A stretch of 5,634 nt of DNA from an uncultured Lachnospiraceae bacterium. GTDB lineage: Bacteria; Bacillota; Clostridia; Lachnospirales; Lachnospiraceae. Location: positions 1-5,634 of the forward strand of contig CACZPG010000103.1 in the NCBI GenBank assembly GCA_902782965.1, in the 5' to 3' direction. Position 1 is the first letter of the stretch; every line of letters begins with the position of its first letter. This document shows positions 5,062-5,634 of the stretch, piece after piece. The notes under the pieces are model-generated. The model saw nothing but the letters and a program-made list of their open reading frames with translations. It made no database searches and was not told the origin of the DNA. The position numbers and the translations under genes are program-made.

Positions 5062-5634
5062 CTATTTACGGAATTTCTTCTTCTTGTGACCACCGAACGA
5101 GAAATCACCGGCGGAATCTGTTGATGATCTTGCATTTACAGCAGGACCGGAAGCATTCTCATACTGATTAAGAATCTTCTTCTGCTCGTCAGTCAGATTC
5201 TCAGGAACCTGAACAACAAGTGTTACGTAATGATCGCCTCTAACAGTCTTATTCTTAAGAGTAGGAACACCTTTACCTTTAAGCTTAACCTTGGTATTAG
5301 TCTGTGTACCCGGTGCGATATCATAGCTGTAAGGGCCGTCTATTGTATTAAGATTTACCTTTCCACCCAGAGCAGCCTGTGTGAACGATATTGGCTCAGA
5401 TGAGTAAATATCGTAACCCTGTCTCTGGAATACAGGATGTCTGTCAACAAGAATTGTAACAAGAAGGTCTCCTCTTTCGCCACCATTGATACCCGGCTCA
5501 CCCATCTCACGAAGTCTGATAGACTGACCATTATCAATACCGGCAGGAACTTTGATCTGTATCTTCTTCTTGCTCTTAACATAACCGGAACCGGCACAGT
5601 TAGAACATTTAAACTTAATTATCTTACCGCTTCC
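5062..5634 (-). CDS. dnaJ: DnaJ (Hsp40) co-chaperone, C-terminal half, cut by the window edge
   Basis: The reading frame is open from the window edge to TAA at 5062, giving the last 190 residues of a protein that is usually about 380; the J-domain, Gly/Phe region and most of the zinc-binding region lie outside. DnaJ delivers unfolded proteins to DnaK and stimulates its ATPase. The first residues, GSGK, are the tail of the third zinc motif, and the fourth, CSNCAGSG, is complete at fragment residues 10-17. The substrate-binding C-terminal domains follow, with AGIDNGQSIRLREMGEPG (31-48), DRHPVFQRQGYDIY (64-77), PISFTQAALGG (81-91), VKLKGKGVP (116-124) and GDHYVTLVVQVP (133-144). A Ser/Ala-rich linker and a basic tail ending HKKKKFRK complete it. 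An internal ATG at 5505 is not the start, because the homology continues upstream without a break. The neighbours prmA and rsmE match the hrcA-grpE-dnaK-dnaJ operon order of Firmicutes. Confidence 0.97.
   Translation of the reverse strand, partial: GSGKIIKFKCSNCAGSGYVKSKKKIQIKVPAGIDNGQSIRLREMGEPGINGGERGDLLVTILVDRHPVFQRQGYDIYSSEPISFTQAALGGKVNLNTIDGPYSYDIAPGTQTNTKVKLKGKGVPTLKNKTVRGDHYVTLVVQVPENLTDEQKKILNQYENASGPAVNARSSTDSAGDFSFGGHKKKKFRK

Noticed and set aside
5355..5597. 80-codon minus-strand frame overlapping dnaJ
   Set aside because: It is in another frame of clearly conserved dnaJ coding sequence and resembles no protein I know.
1..5634. CRISPR array, prophage or toxin-antitoxin system
   Set aside because: No spaced direct repeats, no phage or toxin motifs and no recombinase are present; the content is conserved housekeeping genes.

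Overview
The window is a stretch of housekeeping chromosome from a low-GC Gram-positive anaerobe. The gene order (dnaJ, prmA, rsmE, then a cysteine desulfurase and thiI), the AT-rich intergenic DNA and the protein style suggest a clostridial relative, most likely of the Lachnospiraceae. That placement is an inference from gene order and remembered homologues, not from a search. All genes lie on the minus strand, so transcription runs from high to low coordinates.

In transcription order the window holds: the C-terminal half of dnaJ (cut by the window edge at 5634, stop at 5062); a 163-base spacer with a long hairpin and a possible weak promoter; prmA (ribosomal protein L11 methyltransferase, 4898-3759), which carries an unusual internal insertion; rsmE (16S rRNA m3U1498 methyltransferase, 3704-2934); a NifS/IscS-type cysteine desulfurase (2839-1688); thiI (tRNA 4-thiouridine synthase, 1557-361); and a tRNA-Glu with anticodon CTC (200-129) that has its own strong promoter and intrinsic terminator. 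Beyond it, at the low-coordinate edge, is a 33-bp perfect inverted repeat (18-88) that looks like a palindromic repeat element.

The protein genes fit together as a heat-shock and translation-quality unit. DnaJ is the DnaK co-chaperone. PrmA and RsmE modify the ribosome. The desulfurase probably supplies persulfide sulfur to ThiI, which lacks its own rhodanese domain and thiolates U8 of tRNAs. The neighbouring tRNA-Glu has a U at position 8 and could be a substrate. I see no U-tract terminator between dnaJ and thiI, so readthrough across the gene set is plausible, although several spacers contain hairpins.

I did not find a clearly novel system. The points most worth a second look are the large perfect palindrome at 18-88, the SD-equipped five-codon ORF buried in a long strand-biased hairpin at 273-343, the roughly 50-residue insertion in PrmA, and the hairpin between dnaJ and prmA. 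No stretch longer than about 165 bases lacks a gene.
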